From Macrosoma leucophasiata (taxonomy: Eukaryota; Arthropoda; Insecta; Lepidoptera; Hedylidae), in assembly GCA_036365455.1 (NCBI GenBank), contig JAWQUS010000011.1, positions 3,120,001-3,184,000 of the forward strand: 64,000 bases of DNA, in the 5' to 3' direction. A model generated the notes under the pieces. It had not been told where the DNA came from, did no database searches, and saw nothing but the letters and a program-made list of their open reading frames with translations. A program made the translations under genes and the position numbers. Positions 1 to 10,943 of the stretch are shown one piece after another. The stretch's first letter is position 1. Each line of letters opens with the position of its first letter.

Positions 1-205
1 TATACTTAAAATATTAAGTATTGTCAACGTTTAACCCAACCCAAAGAAATGAAATTAAAATGAACAAACTCCAACTTTTCACTACTATTAATCATGAAAA
101 TTTACATAATTTTTCGCTACATGAATATATTGGTGCTCGTATTTATACCATGACAGACTGTAATTATAGTACCGTAGAACGTGACATAGAATTAAACTTT
201 ACGCG

Positions 206-312
206 TGGTCATTAATTACGTAAATTGGACAAAAATATTTTGCGTAAACATTACGCAGTTGGCGCGAGGTAATTGAAATGCAAACCGTATCTACACACAC
301 TGAGATTCTTTG
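206..312 (+). repeat. Rep-X copy 1
   Basis: This stretch aligns by eye with 1128-1245. Both contain 'cgtaaattgg...caaaaatattttg', then a G+C-rich patch, then 'gattgaaatgca' or 'aattgaaatgca' and 'gagatt..ttgttttgaa'. Two diverged copies about 920 bp apart suggest an old duplicated or dispersed element. No coding potential or termini are visible. Confidence 0.5.
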
Positions 313-1127
313 TTTTGAACAGCTCATTATTTTGATCGCCGCTTCCGAAATCCTGTCTTTCCTTTCTTTTGGCCTGTAAACGTACCACGACATTTATAGT
401 GCCTTTAAATATGACTAAACGTTATTATTTATTACGTTCCATATATTTACATGGATTGAAGATTTTGTAAGTCCAACAGTGATCCATCAAATTTACGCTA
501 CCCATAAATATTTGCCCTTAATGACATAGCGCATCCACTTTTTATGCCCCAAGATCTTCAATTTCTACGTTAAAAGTCTCTGATATTTGTCCAGAGTCAA
601 ACGCACTCGGTAAACTTCGTCATATTTTATATCGATATTTATTTGAATGGACAATGTGTGTCACTATCAATGCGACCGCTAACGATACTGTAAATTATAA
701 TTTATTTTTGTTTTGTCAGACAAAGAAAATAAAATAATATTAAGAAACATAAGCACCGTAATTTTATAAACATGAGCGTATTGTTTGCGAATAAATAAAT
801 CGGAAATAAATCTAAATATACGATTTAATGGGTAGATTTCATTGGGACACAAATGTACCATGGTCGCCAAAGGGTTAAAAAATATGGATAGCCACTTTAA
901 CTAGAAAAAAATTACATCGCCGAATCGAAAATATTTTAACCAAATATTGAAAATTTTACAAATAAATAATGTTGTTAAGCCTCCAATAAACTATGTAGTA
1001 AATGATAGTAGTATAGATAGTAAATATAAACAAAACATAAAATCTCACCACATATTCCGTTCCATTAAAAAAATATGGTTGAAAAGCTGTCAGGTTTTAA
1101 TAAATTATAACAAAATAAAATTTGAGT
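313..1127. other. no recognisable feature
   Basis: AT-rich sequence with short unconvincing reading frames. I see no repeat family, promoter or coding pattern that I can defend. Confidence 0.5.
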
Positions 1128-1245
1128 CGCGGTCAGTCATTGCGTAAATTGGGGCAAAAATATTTTGTACAATCATTACACGGGCGGCGTGAGCTGATTG
1201 AAATGCACGCCGCGTTCACACCGAGATTTATTGTTTTGAAATTCT
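1128..1245 (+). repeat. Rep-X copy 2
   Basis: Second copy of the sequence at 206-312 in the same orientation, with many point differences. It sits just upstream of a Rep-A copy. Confidence 0.5.
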
Positions 1246-1290
1246 GTCTAAGGGCGTGGACAGCTAGTTTTTGTTTAGCTTTAATGAACA

Positions 1291-1577
1291 TTTTTTTTTA
1301 TATAATGAAAGTGGCAAACAAGCATGCAGTTCACATTGATGTTAAGTGATGATGACAGACACCCACACAAAGACCAAGGTCAAAATGCAGATGCGTTACC
1401 ACTCCTGAGGCCTAAGGTATTATGCCTCTGTGCTGGAAATTACAGGGCCGTACATTACTACCTGACCGGAACACGATAGTGCTGAACACTACCATTTAGC
1501 GGCAAGTATATTAGGTAATACTTAAATTGTAATGGTGCCTACGCCCGCGAGCTCCGTCATTGGAGCTTTACCTCTTC
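1291..1577 (-). repeat. Rep-A copy, nearly full length
   Basis: It begins with a T-run (the antisense A-tail), then 'ggcaaacaagcatgcagttcac', and ends near 'gagctccgtcattggagc'. The tail side is intact. The head is eroded, with a small insertion near 1528. Confidence 0.85.
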
Positions 1578-1605
1578 CTCTTTTGAATGAGAAACGTCGT
1601 AAAAT

Positions 1606-1920
1606 CGTTTTATTTAAAGAAAAATGGAAAGAAAGATTTGACTTAAGACGAGACTCGAACTCGCGGCCTACGGGGAATCTAGTCCAGCCGCTCTTCCAAT
1701 TGAGCTACTGAAGTCCTGCCCGATTTGTTAAATCTTTCCTTCACATTTATTGCATTGCTTTATGGTAGCAGCAGCGCCATCTATTGCCAACTATGCTAGT
1801 TAGGCAACCGATATAATAGACTTTGCAGTTTATTGAATATCGTAAAGAAGTCGCTTTTACCCTTAATAATTGTTTTATATTATTTCGCACTAACACATGC
1901 TTGTGAAATATATTTTAATT
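1606..1920 (-). mobile_element. Family D tRNA-like element, single arm
   Basis: The tRNA-like core lies antisense at 1640-1715 and ends in 'gagctactgaagtc'. On the minus strand, A-box-like 'tagctcaattgg' and B-box-like 'gagttcgagtc' are visible, followed by the family tail 'ctttctttccatttttcttta'. Upstream of the core on the minus strand is the conserved leader with 'agatggcgctgctgctacc' and 'cacaagcatgtgttagtgcg'. It is one of the few copies without an inverted partner. I found no convincing target-site duplication. Confidence 0.75.
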
Positions 1921-2338
1921 ATATAGACAAACAGGTTTTTCTTAAAACACACACGCACTACCTACCTAATTTGTCAATCGTGTTCATTACTATCGTGCTC
2001 CGATTGGTCCGAGATGGTAATTAAAATTTCCATAATTTCCAGAACAAAAATAAGTAAAGATAGGCTTAAAAAGTGACAAGGCAAGTGTCATATAGGTTTC
2101 ATATGGTTTTGATAATAATATGGTTACAAAGCTTATAATAATATAATAATATAATCATTTATTGACAAAAACATTTTTACAATGGTTAATATTGAATCCA
2201 TAGATTCCCGAACTAGTCTACACTGTATTTCGGGAATCAGTGGCTTCTCCGAGTTATAACTTCACTTAAAATTATTTTGTCATTAAACATTAAACAAGGT
2301 AGATATATCAAGTAATCAAAAATTTTACAAAGAAGGGT
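1921..2338. other. no recognisable feature
   Basis: AT-rich sequence with a short (ATA)n patch near 2133-2155. Nothing else can be supported. Confidence 0.5.
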
Positions 2339-2482
<144 letters not shown>

Positions 2483-2527
2483 ACTGTGTGTATCAGAAAT
2501 CGTGTACGTCTATACTTCGCCATATCA

Positions 2528-3011
2528 TGAAAAAAACAAATTTGCTAACATAACTTCAATACCATCATAGTCAAAATTCCTGAGCCATGCTGAAATAATC
2601 TTCTTAAACTCATTATTATTTGTATTTTTTATGTTTTTATTTTTATTTATAGGAGTTTTAAGTAATTTATTGTACAATTGTGAAGTAACTATATCGTACT
2701 GCTTTTGAGCAAATCTAGTCTTTGCCCTCGGAACATGTATTCGGTCTACTCTTTTTAATGAAGTTGGTAGATAGGGTACTTGTTGGCGATGAAAACGACG
2801 CAGACTTTCATATATATACAGCTTGCGTACTGTAAATACTTTAGCTTTTTCATATAAATCTGTGGTGGGATGTTTAAAAGGAAGGTAGAGCAATACTTTT
2901 AATACAGCACGTTGGGCACGTTCTAGAGGGTTAATGTTAATTTTAGCCGCGCAGCCCCAAGCACATATGCAATATCTAATGAGACACTCACTATTAAATT
3001 GGATATTGTCA
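2528..3011 (-). pseudogene. LINE fragment: C-terminal end of a non-LTR retrotransposon ORF2
   Basis: The minus strand is open from about 3010 to 2525. It encodes a peptide typical of the region after the reverse transcriptase in Jockey/CR1-type elements. Seen in order: 'CICAWGCAAK', then 'PLERAQRAVLKVLLYLPF', 'LYIYESLRRFH', 'VPRAKTRFAQKQYDIV', 'LYNKLLKTP' and a Trp-rich end 'SAWLRNFDYDGIEVML'. The frame has no stops, so the copy is fairly young or lucky. The reverse transcriptase domain itself is missing. The 5' side stops at MITE-M (3012), which either cut the element or landed at its truncation point. The exact clade is inferred from general motif style only. Confidence 0.7.
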
Positions 3012-3268
3012 TACAGCGGTCAACAATAAATATTGCACATCGAGCTTAGAAAGGAGACTTCGGCTTATTTTGGGTCTGTAGAGCATTATCTCTTTCGCGC
3101 CGTACCTATTTGACGTTTGTCGACCATTTTGATCAAGTTTTGACTAATACCGGTCTGTCAGTGCTTAAGTAGGAAGTGTGCAACAGAGATAACGTTCTAT
3201 GAAGTCGAAACGAGCCGATCGTCTCTTTCGCAGGCTCGATGTGCAATTTTAATTGTTGAGTACAGTAC
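3012..3268. mobile_element. MITE-M copy 1 (Tc1/mariner-like, non-coding)
   Basis: Terminal inverted repeats begin 'tacagcggtcaacaataaatattgcacatcgagc' and end with the complement 'gctcgatgtgcaatttt..ttgttgagtacagta'. Each end starts TA-CAG, as expected for Tc1/mariner insertion at TA. The interior has no transposase. Related copies lie at 43901-44167 and 49595-49844. Confidence 0.8.
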
Positions 3269-3298
3269 CATGATTATCTATTTAAAATTAATCATGTA

Positions 3299-3551
3299 TA
3301 TATATAACGGGGTAGGCAGAGAGTGTAGAGCGCCAGATATTCCGGTCCTGACAAACCTCTCGTGCCTCGTCCACCTTCATCATTCTCTTCATACATGCAC
3401 GCCGATTCCTAAGACTTATGACCGCACCATCAGACAGAACTCGACCCATTTGGTCATGGTAGGTCAGTCTTGATCTTCCTGGGCCTCTGCAACCATCCAC
3501 ATTCGCATTGTATATCTGTTTAGTCATTCGCTCATTCGACATTCTTTCTAT
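3299..3551 (-). pseudogene. RTE-J 3' fragment, with 13-bp target-site duplication
   Basis: Encodes on the minus strand the last ~75 residues of the RTE-J ORF ('RMTKQIYNANVDGCRGPG', 'RRACMKRMMKVDEAREVC'), almost the same as 21637-22071. It is flanked by the direct repeat 'aattaatcatgta' at 3286-3298 and 3552-3564. That marks it as a 5'-truncated retroposition. The A/T-rich tail lies on the low-coordinate side. Confidence 0.85.
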
Positions 3552-3828
3552 AATTAATCATGTACTATATAAATTTTAAGACGAAGTAATAATTCAACTC
3601 GGCTTTTGGATCAAACATAGCTATAATCAAATAACGTTCCTTTAATAAGAATCTGTTTCCTTTTGAAACCCAAGAACGGAAAGTTCTGAAACAATTCATT
3701 GTTTACTAAACAGTAGCCTAGTTTTGCTTAAGGTTTTATTTTATTTCTCGGATTTGTCTGAAGAAGTGCGTTAAAAGCTGGATGAAATCGGCCTACAAAT
3801 ATGAAAAGAATGATGATATTTTTTCTAA

Positions 3829-3900
3829 TCTACCTGCCGCCAAATGGTATTTTTCAGCACCAGTGGTTCTGGTTAGATGGTAATATATGGCCCCGTAGCC
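3829..3900 (+). repeat. Rep-A fragment
   Basis: Contains 'taatctacctgccgccaaatggta' and 'ggttagatggtaatatatggcccc', which matches the middle of diverged Rep-A copies. Both ends are lost. Confidence 0.6.
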
Positions 3901-3917
3901 ATCTGTCTATACATCTA

Positions 3918-4270
3918 TACAATCTAGACAAATAAATAAAATTGGAGTGTCTTTCAGTCAGTCAGTTGTCAGTCAGTGTAATATGTAATAAAAAAAAACC
4001 GCTTTTTACTAAATGCATGTGTATGTATACACGGTACATATTATACCAAAACAACATTTTTTACAATTTTTGTCTGTCTGTTTGTCTGTTTATCCCCCCT
4101 AATCTCGGGAACGGCTGACCGATTATGACGGGACTTTCACTGGCAGGTAGCTTATGTAATAAGGAGTAACTTAGGCTACTTTTATACTAGCTGCGCCTAT
4201 GACTTCTTCCGGGTATAAACTGAACAATCATAAATTCTCACGCAGACGAAGTCGCGGGTACAGTTACTAT
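3918..4270 (-). repeat. Rep-F retroposon tail
   Basis: Reverse complement of the F repeat at 22880-23455. It contains 'aataaataaaattggagt', 'accgctttttactaaatgcat', a (GTCT)n patch, 'aatctcgggaacggctgaccg' and 'gcagacgaagtcgcgggt'. Short LINE-type tails of this kind are very common in moths and butterflies. Confidence 0.75.
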
Positions 4271-4789
4271 AATATAAACTATCATAGAGATATAACGATT
4301 CAGGACTCGCACGCTTGGTAAAAAAAATTCGAAGGTGGCAATGAAGCATGAATTTGACATATATCTTAAATGTTGACTACAGCCTATAAACTTCTACACA
4401 AAAACAAGAGATTAAAGTGGAGAGTCTGAGGGCTTACCTTCCGACACTATGTCGTAAGGATTAATATCAAATAACACTTACTTTAATAATATGCTACACA
4501 CGGATTGAAAAAAATGTCACTGAAAATATATTGCCGGTAGTGGCACGTTTTTATGTTGATCCTTTATGATGGACAGCTGCCTTATATCCTGTTAGTATTC
4601 ACGGCCTTCACTAGAGAGATATTCTTTTACATACAAAATTAATGCGTTATATTAATTTAGATTTTATATTTCTTTTACCGGAATATTTTACTAAATGTAA
4701 TGTATTCCCTAATAGAGTACGTAGAAATAAATGCAAGCCACTGTATTCAAGAATACATGCAAACATCTACGAATGGCAGCTATGTTTCG
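4271..4789. other. no recognisable feature
   Basis: AT-rich sequence. A 40-bp patch near 4741-4775 faintly recalls SINE-B but is too short to call. Confidence 0.4.
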
Positions 4790-4945
4790 TGGTAAACAAG
4801 GCGGCACCTTTATAAATTCGCCATGGCCGTCTGTCTGTTTGTCCGTCCGCAGTTTAGCTCAAAAACGATTGGTACTAGAGACTTGAAATTTGGCACAAGT
4901 ATACACCTTAATCACGCCGACAAAGTGATAATTAGCAAATACGTG
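4790..4945 (+). repeat. LINE/Helitron-like tail with (CTGT)n patch
   Basis: Contains 'gccgtctgtctgtttgtccgtccgc' and 'tagagacttgaaatttggcacaagtatacacct'. The same block recurs at 24640-24760 (minus) and 35935-36110. Family assignment is uncertain. Confidence 0.5.
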
Positions 4946-4964
4946 AAATAAAAAATATTGAACG

Positions 4965-5160
4965 TTCCTCTCCTACATGTAACGCGCGGATTTCTTTTTA
5001 TATATAGTGTGGGATATCATTGGATAAGTCTCTCAAAAATGTTAGGGGTAATATTATATTATTTTTCGATTAACTTAACCGTTCGTTACTTATTAAGCTT
5101 TAAAGTGCCAATTTTCGTAAGGGTCAAGTGTGTCCCTTCCCCCCCCCCTCTACCAACTAA
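4965..5160 (+). repeat. dispersed repeat shared with 41150-41290
   Basis: Both places read 'gggatatc.ttggata', 'tcaaaaatgttaggg' and 'cttattaagctttaaagtgcca', then 'gtcaagtg' and 'gtgtccc'. A third diverged copy lies near 35640-35815. At 35.4-36.1 kb this block sits beside two other repeat blocks also found here, so they may be parts of one larger element. Confidence 0.55.
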
Positions 5161-5229
5161 CGGTTGTTGTAAAAAATCACATGTTCGGCGATTTTTATTT
5201 TTTTCTTTAAAGAGGGTACAATAAATTGC

Positions 5230-6100
5230 ATAATTATATCAGTCCCGGTGAAATACAATGCATTGCGCATTGAATTCATATAATATCTCTTGAATTACCT
5301 ACTTATTTTCAACTACAGGCCAACTGGACCATTCATAAGTGAAAAAAAAAGCTACATTTTATTTAATAATTCTCCAAAGTTGAACGAACAAAGCAAAATA
5401 CCGACAAAGTTTCACAGACTGTTAATTTAATACAATGGTAATTCATTTATAGGAACAATTCGATTTTAATACTTAATAGTTCAGTCCAGATATTCTCAAA
5501 CTATGGTTGAATGGTTGAGTCTATTGGGATAAAACTAAAACACAGGACACAACTGTAACGAACTTTTACTTTAAAGCTGGGTTGCATCATCTTACTTTAA
5601 CTTAAACAAATTTGTCAAAGTGCCGGTTAAATAAAGAAATGAGTGACACCATTTGAAAATTGTTTAATGACGTAATTAATTTATCTTTAACTGTAACTGG
5701 CCGAGCTGCGTTAGTCAAAGTAAGTAATTATTAAAGTCAATTCAAGATACGGTAATTTGGTATTTGGTTTTGGTATTAGGTTTCATTATTTTTTTTTTAG
5801 ATAAGTATAACATAGGTAATGACCCACAGAGTTCTTCTACATTAAATTTCAACCAAAATTTAATTTTGATTATTTTAACAAAATAATCGAAATTATTATT
5901 TTAATTAGCTCCTCTTTAAACGTCAACTTTGCTGGAATATTCTGTACGTGACTCCAGAGAGAGTAGGTCATTGCAATGAACTTTTAAAACCTTCCGCTAG
6001 TGCCAAGAGATCTTGATTTTAGTTAGATTTTTCCTCCAATTACTTATTGGGACATATCTTGAATTTTTTGGTTCAGATTTGATCATTTCCTTTAATTTTT
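5230..6100. other. no clear feature; possible MITE remnant at 5575-5735
   Basis: The subregion 5575-5735 starts 'gctgggttgcatcatcttactttaactt' and ends near 'gctgcgttagtcaaagtaag'. It looks like an eroded pair of inverted ends, but pairing is poor. The rest is AT-rich with no support for a gene. Confidence 0.35.
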
Positions 6101-6325
6101 TACTGGTGGTAGAACTCCAGTGACGGAGCTAGCGGGCGGAAACACTACTGCATTACGTAACATACTTGCCGCTAAACACTACCAGTGTTCAGCACTATCG
6201 TGTTCCGGTCAGGTGGTAATGTACGGCCCTGTAATTTCCGGCACAGAGGCATAACACCTTAGGCCTCAGGAGTGGTAACTATTTTGACTTTTACTGTGCC
6301 TATGACCTCAAGCTCCGTCACCTTT
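6101..6325 (+). repeat. Rep-A copy, truncated at the tail end
   Basis: It starts 'tactggtggtagaactccagtgacggag' and runs to 'ctcaggagtggtaac'. It then continues into a scrambled piece that repeats 'caagctccgtcacc' from the Rep-A head in inverted order. The A-tail is absent. Confidence 0.8.
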
Positions 6326-6351
6326 TGAACTTTTTATATTGTAGAACTTAA

Positions 6352-6667
6352 AAAAACGTAACTTCACGCCTGCAATCCCTGAAGGAGTAGACAGAGGTAA
6401 ATGCATGCATTCAAGCATATATGCAAACACCCACGACTCGCCGGATACGTTTTGGCCCATGTAACAGGTGGCAAACCTGTTACATGGGCCATCTCCGGGC
6501 ACATTACCAAACTCCGAGGTACTGGAAAACTTCCAGAAAATAAAAAAATCCTAATTGAACTAGAGATAAAGGATTTTAAACCGTAATCTAGTCCCCGACC
6601 CGGGAATCGAACCCAAGACCCCCAGCGTAGAAATAGTGGCTTGCTAGCACTAGGCTACTGAGGCAGT
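6352..6667 (-). mobile_element. SINE-B copy (tRNA-derived)
   Basis: The tRNA-like head is at the high-coordinate end. On the minus strand, 'tagcctagtgctagcaagcc' holds an A-box-like motif and 'gggttcgattcccgggtcg' a B-box-like motif. The body includes 'ggcccatgtaacaggt', and the low-coordinate end reads 'gtaacttcacgcctgcaatccc'. A local inverted 'ggcccatgtaacaggt..acctgttacatgggcc' at about 6450-6491 is specific to this copy. Confidence 0.85.
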
Positions 6668-6944
6668 GGATAGAAATATTTAATTTTCTAACCATCAATA
6701 TTAGGTCGTCTGCTATTTTACAATATAATTTAAAATAAATACCTAAAAAGAGTTTATTTAAATTAATGACATTCCATCGTCTGTCTCCAGCTCTCATAAA
6801 ACGTTTCCGTTCGGTACAAAGTGCGAAATGGTATTTGAAATATAAAATTTTAACAGAATGGCAAACATTCCAACGAAAAGTAAAATTCTAAATTCCAATA
6901 TCACGTTTCACGCTGCGCTATAAAGTTAGAAAACTTGCGAACAG

Positions 6945-7042
6945 ATTTTCAAAAATGCTACAACGTAGATGTGCTACGTTTTTTCGTAGAGGTGCTACGA
7001 ATGTTACGAAGTGCTGACATTATTACGAAAATTCGTAGAGGT
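6945..7042 (+). repeat. degenerate TGCTACG short-repeat patch
   Basis: Contains 'aaatgctacaacgtag', 'tgtgctacg', 'ggtgctacgaatgttacgaagtgctgac' and 'tcgtagaggt'. The hexamer GCTACG or its complement recurs about every 10-20 bases. A similar patch lies at 39429-39485. Confidence 0.55.
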
Positions 7043-7077
7043 TGTATTGTGTGACAGTTTTAGGCTTTCAAGGTTCT

Positions 7078-7361
7078 GTTTTTTATGTAATGGAAGTAGC
7101 AAACAAGGATGCAGTTCACATTGATGTTAAGTGATGACTGCAGTATAGAGACACTTACACAAAGACCAAGGTCAAAATGCAAATGCGTTACCATTCCTGA
7201 AGCCTAAGGTGTTATGCCTCTGTGCCGGAAACTATAGGACCGTACATTACCTGACCCGAACACGATAGTGCTGAACACTACCATTTAGCGGCAAGTATAT
7301 TAGGTAATGCGGTGGCGCCTACGCCCGCAAGCTCCGTCACTGGAGCTCTACTACCACTGAA
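7078..7361 (-). mobile_element. Rep-A copy with 8-bp flanking duplication
   Basis: Nearly full-length copy running from 'gttttttatgtaatggaagtagc' to 'ggagctctactaccactga'. It is flanked by 'aaggttct' at 7070-7077 and 7362-7369. This is the clearest target-site duplication I found for Rep-A. Confidence 0.85.
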
Positions 7362-7505
7362 AAGGTTCTCTTGAAAACTTTCATCAAATCATCATGAAAC
7401 TTCTACTTATTACATTAGGATTCCAACACAGTTTGCTCAGTCAGATCATTTTTGATCTCTGTCATGATGACAGAACGTCTATTAATTCTATATTTTTTCT
7501 ATTTA

Positions 7506-7610
7506 TTAACCGACTTCCAAAAAAAGGAGGAGGTCTCAATTAGTCCGGTTTTTTTTTTAATGTATGTTTACCGATAATTTGAACACGCCTGTACCGATTT
7601 GGATAATCAA
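7506..7610 (+). repeat. 'ttaaccgacttccaaaaaaagg' repeat
   Basis: Reads 'ttaaccgacttccaaaaaaaggagga', then a T-run, then 'atgtatgtttaccgataatttg'. This is a familiar lepidopteran repeat edge. A related edge in inverted form lies at 33380-33450 ('gagaacctcctcgttttttgaactcgg'). Confidence 0.5.
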
Positions 7611-7850
7611 TACATATAAAATCAATTGCTGTTCGTTGGTCTCGCTAAAACTCAAGAACGGCTTCACCGATTTGGCTAATATTGGTTTTGAATGATTTTC
7701 GGAAGTCCAGGAAAGGTAGAAAATATAAAGAAATTGAAGGGAAATACCACAATTTCATTTTTTCTTACAAATAGTCCGTATCTATCAAACCTTTGACACA
7801 TTATTTCATTCTGAGGCAATACGAAATTTGCCGGGTCACCTAGTTATTAA
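7611..7850 (-). repeat. Rep-G retroposon tail
   Basis: Reverse complement of the G repeat at 22435-22715. It reads 'atcaattgctgttcgttggtctcgctaaaactc', then 'aacggcttcaccgatttggctaat', and ends 'gaggcaatacgaaatttgccgggtcacctagtt'. Confidence 0.85.
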
Positions 7851-7984
7851 ATATAAAACTTCCTCTTTTTTGAAGTCATTTAAAAAACCAAAATGCAAAC
7901 TCAGATGTATGACGACTTCCGAGCTCTAAGACCTTTTCCATCTGTGCGGAAATTTCTGGGAAAATGTTACAAATAAAAGTGTAA

Positions 7985-8302
7985 CGTAACTTCACGCCTG
8001 TAATCCTCGAAGGGGTAGGCAGAGGTGAATGCATGCATTCAAGCATACATGCAAACACCCACGATTCGCCGGTTACGTTTTGGCCCATGTAACAAGTGGC
8101 GACCCTGTTGACATCTCCGGGCATATTACCAAATTTCGGGTGCTACCAAGGTGCTGGGAAATTTCCAGAAAATTAAAAAATCCCAATAGAACCAGAGATA
8201 AAACACTTTACACCATTATCTCTGATAACCCGCTACCCGGGAATCGAACCCAGGTCCTCAGCGTAGTAGTAGTGATCTGCTACCACTAGGCTACCGAGGC
8301 AG
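7985..8302 (-). mobile_element. SINE-B copy, full length
   Basis: It runs from 'taacttcacgcctgtaatcc' to 'taccactaggctaccgaggcag'. On the minus strand the tRNA-like head shows an A-box-like 'tagcctagtggtagcag' at 8283-8299 and a B-box-like 'gggttcgattcccgg'. The body carries 'ttttggcccatgtaacaagtgg' and 'ccagagataaa'. It is a good reference copy of the family. Confidence 0.9.
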
Positions 8303-8391
8303 CTAAATAGTAGTAACATGAAATTGTACAAGTGTTCACACATAGCTGTGTAATACGCTATACGTTATCACTACGACAGGACATGTACATT

Positions 8392-8534
8392 GTATGTATG
8401 TATCTTCACGCCAGGTCCCTAACGGGGTAGGCAGAGAGTGTAGAGCGCCAGACATCCCGGTTCTGACAAACCTCTCGTGCCTCGTCTACCTTCATCATTC
8501 TCTTCATACATGCACGCCGATTCCTAAGACTTTT
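8392..8534 (-). mobile_element. RTE-J 3' fragment, 12-bp target-site duplication
   Basis: A 143-bp 5'-truncated copy of the RTE-J 3' end. It starts with the (TATG)n tail, then 'tcttcacgccaggtccctaacggggtaggc'. The repeat 'gacatgtacatt' at 8380-8391 and 8535-8546 flanks it exactly. Confidence 0.9.
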
Positions 8535-8651
8535 GACATGTACATTCAGCAGGAATATACGGATCGCGCGCTCTGTTAGCTTCCAGCTTGTGAATTGTAG
8601 ACGGGCGTGTCAAACGCTCAGTTTCAGAAAAGGATTACGTCGAAAAAAAAA

Positions 8652-8766
8652 TGCTGACGGAGCTCGCGGGAGTAGGCGCCACCGCATAACTATACATGCC
8701 GCTAAATGGTTGTTAATTTCCGGCACAGAGGCATAACACCTTAGGCCTCAGGAGTGGTAACGCATA
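8652..8766 (+). repeat. Rep-A fragment with internal deletion
   Basis: The head 'gacggagctcgcgggagtaggcgcc' joins through 'ccgctaaatggttg' directly to 'taatttccggcacagagg'. About 50 bp of the middle is missing. The copy ends after 'gtggtaacgcat'. Confidence 0.8.
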
Positions 8767-8916
8767 TAAATAACGAGTATTACAGCCAGCAACGATTCGA
8801 TCATTAACTTCAGACACGATCCCGCCCACATCGAAGTAATCAGTATGATTAGCAACTCAATAATAATTGGACAACTTAAACGTAAAATACAAAATATTTT
8901 TGTAATGTAATATGTA

Positions 8917-9173
8917 ATCTACATCAATAAAAATCAATTGCTGTTCGTTAGTCTCGCTAAAACTCGAGAACGGTTGGACCGATTTGGCTAATTTTGGTTT
9001 TGAATGATTTTTGGAAGTCCAGGGAAGGTTTAAGAAAATATGAATAAATTGAAGGGAAATTGTAAAAACCACAATTTTATTATCCCATACAAATAGTCCG
9101 TATCTATCTATCAAACCTTTGACATATTATTTCTTTCTGAGGCAATACGAAGTTTGCCGGGTCAGCTAGTGTC
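8917..9173 (-). repeat. Rep-G retroposon tail
   Basis: It contains 'tctacatcaataaaaatcaattgctgttcg' and ends 'gaagtttgccgggtcagctagt'. It is close to full length for the family. Confidence 0.85.
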
Positions 9174-9347
9174 TTTAGCCTTCCTAAGTTATAATTTTGT
9201 ATGCTTGTTTTTTTAGGGTTCTGTATCTCAATAAAACGGAACCATTGTAAGATCACTCGTGCGTCTGTCTGTCAACCGATTTTCTCCCAAACTGAACCAA
9301 TTATTTTAAAATACGGAGCACAAATGTAAATTAATAAGTCAAATATC

Positions 9348-9565
9348 ACGACCCGGTTAGTCCAGCGGTGCGAAACCACCGTTTGATACGAAGCGTCGCG
9401 GGTTCGATCCCCGCACCGGGACAAATATTTGTATGACCTACAGATATTTGTTTCGGGTCTGGGTGTTTGTGTATGTGTTGTGTGTTTACAACGGCACCCA
9501 CGATACAGGTTTATACCTAGTGTGGTGCTGTGAGTGTAAGCGTATTTATTTATTTTTTATTTATT
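9348..9565 (+). mobile_element. SINE-C copy (tRNA-derived), good reference
   Basis: The head 'gacccggttagtccagcggtgcgaaacc' contains the A-box-like 'tagtccagcgg'. 'gtcgcgggttcgatccccgcaccggg' contains a strong B box and a T-arm that can pair. The first and last bases of the head (gacccgg / ccgggac) can form an acceptor-like stem. The tRNA-unrelated body 'acaaatatttgt..cctacagatatttgtttcgggtctgggtg' ends in a (TTTAT)n tail. Confidence 0.9.
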
Positions 9566-9645
9566 TTGATTTTGAAAATTTATCACTCTCTCCGTTTTCT
9601 CCATAATATAACATAATAAGAGGTAACATAGGAAATAATTATACA

Positions 9646-9723
9646 TTTTACTGGTGGTAGAGCTCTGGTGATGGAGCTCGCGAGCGAAGGCACCACCACA
9701 ATCTGCCGCCAAATGGTAGTGTT
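9646..9723 (+). repeat. Rep-A head fragment
   Basis: 'ttttactggtggtagagctctggtgatggag' through 'gccgccaaatggtagtgtt'. It is cut short where SINE-L begins. Confidence 0.8.
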
Positions 9724-9725
9724 AT

Positions 9726-9988
9726 ATTATATGTCATTTTGTTTGATATAGGTTTATTACAGTGCCTGTGTATAGTGAAATAGAATAACAGTACGAAAAC
9801 ACGGCTTATCAGATTGCCTCCAAAACTTCATTGTAAATGTTGACTGTGACTCACTTGACTGACATAATAAATAATTAACTGACTGACTGATTCTAACTTT
9901 AACGCTGCTTTTATACGAATACGAAATATCGTTTTATTTGACACTGGCGTATGCGTAATAACGATGCCATTATAAATTAAAAAAAAAA
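9726..9988 (+). mobile_element. SINE-L copy, 5'-truncated
   Basis: It shares 'cattttgtttgatataggtttattacagtgcc', 'gcctccaaaacttcattgtaaatg' and 'aatacgaaatatcgtttta.ttgacactgg' with the full copy at 51753-52170, and ends in an A-run. The first ~100 bp of the family are missing. Confidence 0.8.
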
Positions 9989-10084
9989 GTTGACTCAACT
10001 GCCCGACCATTAGAACAAAATTAAATGCAAACATCGTTTGACCCGACCAATGACATGATGGTCGGTGGTTGGTCCCGACCGAAG

Positions 10085-10310
10085 GGATTTAACTATAAGC
10101 ACACCGCGGACACTAACCCAAAATTCCATACAAACGTTTAATTTGGTTTCTATTACACAGACATCAATCAGTGACGTGTATTTACACGCGCACCTGTGTG
10201 CGTAGGACGTACAAAATACCAACCGTCGCCCATAAGAGGGGAAGGGGTTGAGTGATGCGGACAAATCGGGCGGGACGTCAAAGTGTCCATTCTATACGAA
10301 GTATTATTAC
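10085..10310 (-). repeat. Rep-K copy
   Basis: Matches the insert at 29346-29558 in opposite orientation. Shared blocks are 'accgcggacact', 'aaaattccatacaaac', 'cacagacatcaatcagtgacgtgtattt' and 'gggcgggacgt', then 'ccattctatac'. There is no coding capacity and the class is unknown. Confidence 0.7.
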
Positions 10311-10943
10311 ATATTCTCTGCTATTAGCTATTTACTATAACAACGAACCAAATAACCGCCCGTATGCAGCGTTGAAGTCGATTTAAAAATCTCGTCGTCA
10401 TATTTAAAGCTTATTTCGCGAGACATACGACACCATTACACAGCGACAAAGCGTATAATGTAGACGACTTCACAATGCAGCGAGTGCGCGTTTCGAAAAA
10501 TATATCAGTTACGTTTACGTGGTCGTGGTACAATTTTACAACGAGCGTGCGTGTTTTGTTAACTTAAACGTTTGAGAGACATTTTATACGCCAACGCATT
10601 TTAATTCAATATTCTGGATTCCTGGAAAGTTTATCCTTTAAAGAAATTTTGAATGGTGAGCGATTTCGGTACACTGAAGAATATTTAAAATGGTTTCTAA
10701 AGTTTAGTTCAAACGATATCTGGAATTTGATACTTTTGTGCCCGTATAAAGTTTTTGAAATCTCCATTATCATTAAATTTATGAAATATGGTTAAAAACA
10801 AAATCAGAATGGGGTGTGGAAACCGGCAAAGTGCGAGTCTTACTCGTGCGCTGTGGGTTTTCGTGCAGTTGTGATTTTTTCTACGTTATTTTATATACCA
10901 CATACCTTCTTTTTTAATTTATTCTTGAAATTTATAAGAAACT
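10311..10943. other. no recognisable feature
   Basis: No repeat match to the rest of the window and no convincing frame. It could be single-copy host DNA. Confidence 0.45.

Noticed and set aside
8394..8579. Frames starting 'MYVSSRQVPNGVGRECRAPD' here and at 21706-22119 and 3270-3473
   Set aside because: They are the antisense of the RTE-J coding end, and the sense frame is the meaningful one.
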